DNA of 7,460 nucleotides from Firmicutes bacterium CAG:95 (GTDB lineage Bacteria; Bacillota; Clostridia; Lachnospirales; Lachnospiraceae), in NCBI GenBank assembly GCA_000438155.1, contig FR902950.1:1-7460 (forward strand), written 5' to 3'. Below the pieces are notes generated by a model that was not told the origin of the DNA, did no database searches, and saw only the letters and a program-made list of their open reading frames with translations. The translations under genes and the position numbers were made by a program. Below, piece by piece: positions 5,131 through 7,460 of the stretch; within the stretch, counting starts at the first letter, position 1, and every line of letters begins with the position of its first letter.

Positions 5131-5577
5131 AGGTAATACACCTCCCAAAACATTGTCCATCTTTTGAAAGAATAACTCAGATGCCCTTATTACTTCTTCA
5201 TCACTAATACCTAAATTCTTTTTAACTGTTTCATCAGATGTATATCCCATATAGTCTCTAATGGCTTGAGTGGATACACCTGCTTTATAAAGCCACTTAC
5301 AAAACTCTATTTGATATCCATTTCCCCTAAAAACATATTCGTTATCCAGAATTCCTCGCAGAGGACATTGCCCCATTATCGCCTTCCTAAAAGACTGATA
5401 TGTATACTTCTTCCCATTGTTGTCATAAAAAAGATAACTATCTATAGGAATATGTTGCATCGCAGCGAACTTCAAAACCATTAAATGTAATCCTTCCGGA
5501 ATTGGAATGCTCCTATTTGTTTCTGGAATTCTCAACCAACTTTCCTCATTTTGTATATAAAAATGGGAATCCTTCAA
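4771..5577 (-). CDS. Tyrosine-recombinase-like catalytic domain (C-terminal half, catalytic residues lost) fused to TnpC-like protein
   Basis: The 268-residue frame opens with TTG at 5575-5577, which overlaps the TGA of the upstream recombinase part, but this is the middle of the catalytic domain, not a natural start. Residues 1-147 hold the rest of the recombinase fold: WLRIPETNRSIPIPEGLHL (core strands), then WLYKAGVSTQAIRDYMGYTS, clearly the final helices. The active-site positions are all changed: the HxxR helix reads NGYQ, the LGH motif reads MGY, and no tyrosine follows at the nucleophile position (TVKKNLG). Residues 150-268 are the TnpC-like protein, joined without an intervening stop. 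One T restored at the 5' end (TATTTCAG to TATTTTCAG) rejoins it as YFQLKDSHF with the part at 5574-6557. It is probably a non-catalytic recombinase partner, now broken. Confidence 0.68.
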   Translation of the reverse strand: MKDSHFYIQNEESWLRIPETNRSIPIPEGLHLMVLKFAAMQHIPIDSYLFYDNNGKKYTYQSFRKAIMGQCPLRGILDNEYVFRGNGYQIEFCKWLYKAGVSTQAIRDYMGYTSDETVKKNLGISDEEVIRASELFFQKMDNVLGGVLPVTKYDKMKECNQAENRKKVELAITEIKKMETEGKKISVSELSKNTGLSKAFFYKNEDVRTVLDASTEQQREKNFIAIKEEVKRMSLERQVEYYEKKIKELLRENESLQAENAKSKRKNS

Positions 5578-6557
5578 CTGAAATAATTTTCCTTATCTAT
5601 TCCCGTATATAGCAAAATACAACTCATAACGCAAAGCGTTTTGGGAAAGTCATAGATATATTCAGAAAAATACTCTAGTTGCTCTTCTAAACTTGGGTAT
5701 CTTTTAACTACCGAATATACTTTCTTCCCAAATAGATCAACATGTATCGGAAATGAATCCATAATCTGAACACGTTGTAAATACACCAAGAAATCTGTAA
5801 CTGCTCTTATTTTATTGTTATAACTCTGCGGACTTATTTCCTCTAAAAGAAGCGTTGAAAAATATTGATTTACAGTTTCTTGATTAATATCTGAAATTAC
5901 CATTGATTGTTCTTCCAAATATCTTAGAAACGCTTTCGCATGACAACAAAAAATCTTTACCGTTCCGATATTTAGGGAAGTCAACGTTAATAAGTATTTA
6001 ATATATTTTTGTAAAGTAGCTCGGTTTTCAATATTTATCACATCACAGAAATTAAAACTTTTAATATTATTCCCCTGACTTTGTCTGCTAGGGTCGATAT
6101 TCAGTTTATCTACATACCTAACATTTGCAGACCAATCAATTTCTTTGTTCCCCATAAAAAGTATTTCTCTACAAAACGTGATAAACCTTCTTTGACTTCC
6201 ACAACTTTTCCCCATACTAGCCTTCAAGAAAGCTGTATACTCTTCCTCCTGTGATAGTTCCATTTTTAACAGATCCTGCAATCCACTTTCTTCCGCATAT
6301 TGTAGTAAATATTTTAAAGGCAACAAATAGTTATTAAGGCTCTTTTCTCTATCTTTGATAGTTTTTAGAATATACGTTAACAGATTTTTAATCTGTAACT
6401 TTACTGTCTCACTAACATTTTTAGTAAAATCCCAATATAGAATTTCCGGTGTTTTTTCTTTTTGTAACAGTTGGGAATACTTATCGGTGTAGTATTCTGA
6501 ATATTCCGGTCTTGGTGTCCGTGCTGTCCGGTGGTTAGGAAACCGATTGGCAATTAT
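5574..6557 (-). pseudogene. Tn554-like tyrosine recombinase, N-terminal and core part, start missing and frameshifted
   Basis: The frame is open from 6557 to TGA at 5574-5576 (327 codons). It extends well beyond the TTG at 6326, because upstream codons still read like protein (EYYTDKYSQLLQKEKTPEI, LYWDFTKNVSETVKLQIKNL). No ATG, GTG or suitably placed TTG exists before residue 78, so the 5' end is cut off at the GC-richer segment near 6511. The later part holds the core-binding domain (ENRATLQKYIKYLLTL, NIGTVKIFCCHAKAFLRYLE, SPQSYNNKIRAVTDFLVYLQ) and enters the catalytic domain. There the usual TG-[LI]-R box with the first catalytic Arg reads YTGIDKENYF (Asp at about 321). It then runs out of frame by one base into 4771-5577. 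The arrangement, a large recombinase directly before TnpC, is that of tnpB in Tn554, but no tnpA is left in the window. Confidence 0.7.
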
Positions 6558-6745
6558 TTAGAATACAAGAAATCTCACCAATATAAAGCCGGCTAACGCC
6601 CCGCAAAGCGGCTCTGGGCTTGACATTGGCTCAATTTCTTATGAATGGTAGTTAAGCCAATCAAAGGCGGTTTCCGTATCCGGAATGTAGGTTTCCACTG
6701 CGCCGGAAGCACGGTTTCTTGATGCAAGAATATTCATATTCCGGT
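6501..6745. repeat. 10-bp direct repeats bounding a GC-richer inserted segment
   Basis: ATATTCCGGT occurs at 6501-6510 and again in the same orientation at 6736-6745. The 225 bases between differ visibly from the flanks in base composition and cut into two genes: the recombinase loses its 5' end on one side and the ATPase loses its body on the other. The layout fits a short recombined remnant from another element, or a segment whose ends were joined at a 10-bp homology. Confidence 0.5.
6567..6640. other. Nested long hairpin inside the GC-richer segment
   Basis: Several arms are concentric: AAGAAAT (6567-6573) with ATTTCTT (6634-6640); a symmetrical 4-base internal loop of CTCA facing CTCA; CCAAT (6578-6582) with ATTGG (6625-6629); AAGCC (6586-6590) with GGCTT (6617-6621); and CCGC-AAA-GCGG at the tip (6601-6611). 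No U-tract follows on either strand, so it is not a simple terminator. It could be a folded recombination or transfer site, or an RNA structure. Confidence 0.5.
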
Positions 6746-6938
6746 AAGTATATGCTTCTTGGTTTTCATTTGTAAATTTGATTATTCCAGAGTCTCGAAA
6801 TAATGAATATAATAATGCAAGTAAAGTTGTCTTTCCAGCCCCATTCTCCCCTTGTATTATATTTATACCTTTATCAAATTTTAAAAATATATTTTCCCAT
6901 AATCCTAAATTCGAAATTTCTACTGTATCTATTATCAT
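6639..6938 (-). pseudogene. AAA/ABC-type ATPase truncated after Walker A, with a foreign tail
   Basis: The first 64 residues are the N-terminus of a RecF/SMC-like AAA ATPase: the strand MIIDTVEISNLGLWENIFLK, then Walker A GENGAGKT at 30-37 and a helix LLALLYSLF. ATG at 6936-6938 has GAGG nine bases upstream, so the start is natural. Such ATPases are several hundred residues long and need Walker B and signature motifs, which are missing. From about residue 65 the codons belong to a different, GC-richer source (RNMNILASRNRASGAVET, FDWLNYHS), which I do not recognise and which ends at TAA 6639-6641. The switch coincides with the 10-bp direct repeat at 6736-6745. The result is a 99-residue chimera unlikely to be an active ATPase. 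The intact gene may have belonged to a conflict or defence system, but that is only suggested by the type. Confidence 0.7.
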
Positions 6939-7114
6939 CTTAAGTGTCCTCTACATAGTATTTAACTCTCATACAAAAATTTTACTTTCATAGATTTATA
7001 TCTAGACAAAAATCAATCGCTTTTCAATCACAGCATTTTGTAATCATTCCCAACTTTTTTCCAACACAACTTATTGAGTTTATACTGCATCATTATTACA
7101 CACTCACCCTGCCA
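6939..7114. other. AT-rich intergenic region with a small palindrome
   Basis: No reading frame here looks real. A 5-bp palindrome, TAGAT-TTAT-ATCTA (6991-7004), lies about 55 bases upstream of the ATPase start and could be an operator. I found no convincing -35/-10 pair with normal spacing. Confidence 0.3.
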
Positions 7115-7460
7115 TTAGTACACAATACAAAGGCACAACCTTCTATCTAACATCATTTTGTTGTACTCTATTATTTCTATATACCCATTTTTCCTTTTTC
7201 TTCTTCGTTGGAAAACTATTTCTCTTTCTTTTAAAGTTTTTTCCAATAATATATGGTGTGCTTCTGCAATTTCATTTATATTATCATTAAAAACTTTTGC
7301 AAATTTTATATTGTCATCTACCAACGGTAATTTTTGAATAAATTTTTCATCTTTCTTTAAAATTTCATAATACTCCAGAAATATATCGTTACATTCAACT
7401 TCAATATAATATGTATTTGCATGATTTACCACTAAACAAGCCCTCAATTGTCTAATTATT
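7115..7460 (-). CDS. Unrecognised protein, 5' end beyond the window
   Basis: The frame is open from the window edge (first complete codon at 7459) to the stop at 7115-7117, at least 114 residues. A TTG at 7445-7447 could be a start but has no clear ribosome site within the window, so the gene probably extends outside. The visible part starts with a strand-like ACLVVNHANTYYIEVECND and continues with helical, charged sequence (FLEYYEILKKDEKFIQKL, FNDNINEIAEAHHILLEKTL), a basic patch QRRRKRKNG, and ends CLCIVY. I see no signal peptide, membrane segment or known catalytic motif. It lies about 176 bases upstream of the truncated ATPase on the same strand and may have been its partner. I cannot assign a function. 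Confidence 0.5.
   Translation of the reverse strand, partial: IIRQLRACLVVNHANTYYIEVECNDIFLEYYEILKKDEKFIQKLPLVDDNIKFAKVFNDNINEIAEAHHILLEKTLKEREIVFQRRRKRKNGYIEIIEYNKMMLDRRLCLCIVY

Noticed and set aside
5570..5600. Programmed ribosomal frameshift joining the recombinase halves
   Set aside because: No X-XXY-YYZ slippery heptamer in the right phase and no clear stimulatory structure were seen; a single-base deletion is simpler.
6585..6625. Integron attC-like site suggested by GGCTAAC and nearby GTTAAGC
   Set aside because: The core sites do not fit RYYYAAC/GTTRRRY in paired positions, and there is no integron integrase or cassette array.
1..7460. CRISPR arrays, tRNA or rRNA genes
   Set aside because: No regularly spaced repeats and no cloverleaf or conserved rRNA sequence were recognised on either strand.

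Overview
The window reads as a low-GC Firmicute, most likely a gut Clostridia/Lachnospiraceae chromosome: AT-rich coding, strong GGAGG-type ribosome sites, TTG and GTG starts, and flavoprotein, ABC-F and recombinase sequences typical of that group. This placement is an inference from sequence style, not a database match. All genes but one lie on the minus strand. The region is accessory and visibly decaying: at least five genes are broken, mostly by single-base changes, several in homopolymers.

From left to right: (1) the 3' end of a plus-strand pyroglutamyl-peptidase I-like gene (1-338), convergent with a frameshifted minus-strand flavoprotein (346-884). Upstream of the flavoprotein lie a start-less 30-residue reading frame, a strong intrinsic terminator and a folded leader of unknown class (about 1003-1165), arranged like an attenuator or riboswitch. 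(2) A compact RelE/ParE-type toxin-antitoxin pair with its own promoter (1333-1858). (3) A defence-like operon: a long protein made of two HEPN-like repeats (2711-3971, broken at four places), followed by an apparently intact TIGR02391/Ymh-family gene with a HEPN-like RNxxxH motif (1881-2696). A good sigma-A-type promoter and a LexA-box-like palindrome lie upstream. (4) The 3' end of an ABC-F ATPase gene with its terminator (4118-4723), cut within the Walker B region where the next element begins.

(5) From about 4724 to 6557 lies the 3' part of a Tn554-like recombinase cluster. It consists of a large tyrosine-recombinase homologue that has lost every recognisable catalytic residue, continuing in frame into a TnpC/DUF6262-like protein that also has its own RBS and GTG start. 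The 5' side of the recombinase is replaced by a visibly GC-richer segment of about 225 bp, bounded by a 10-bp direct repeat and containing a nested hairpin. (6) Beyond it are an AAA-type ATPase truncated just after Walker A (6639-6938) and an unrecognised partial gene that runs off the window (7115-7460).

Taken together, this is a small genomic island in which mobile-element insertion, phage-defence or conflict genes and an addiction module sit side by side. No complete new system is proven. The strongest leads are the catalytically dead recombinase-TnpC fusion, the SOS-box-associated tandem HEPN-like operon, and the orphan structured leader.
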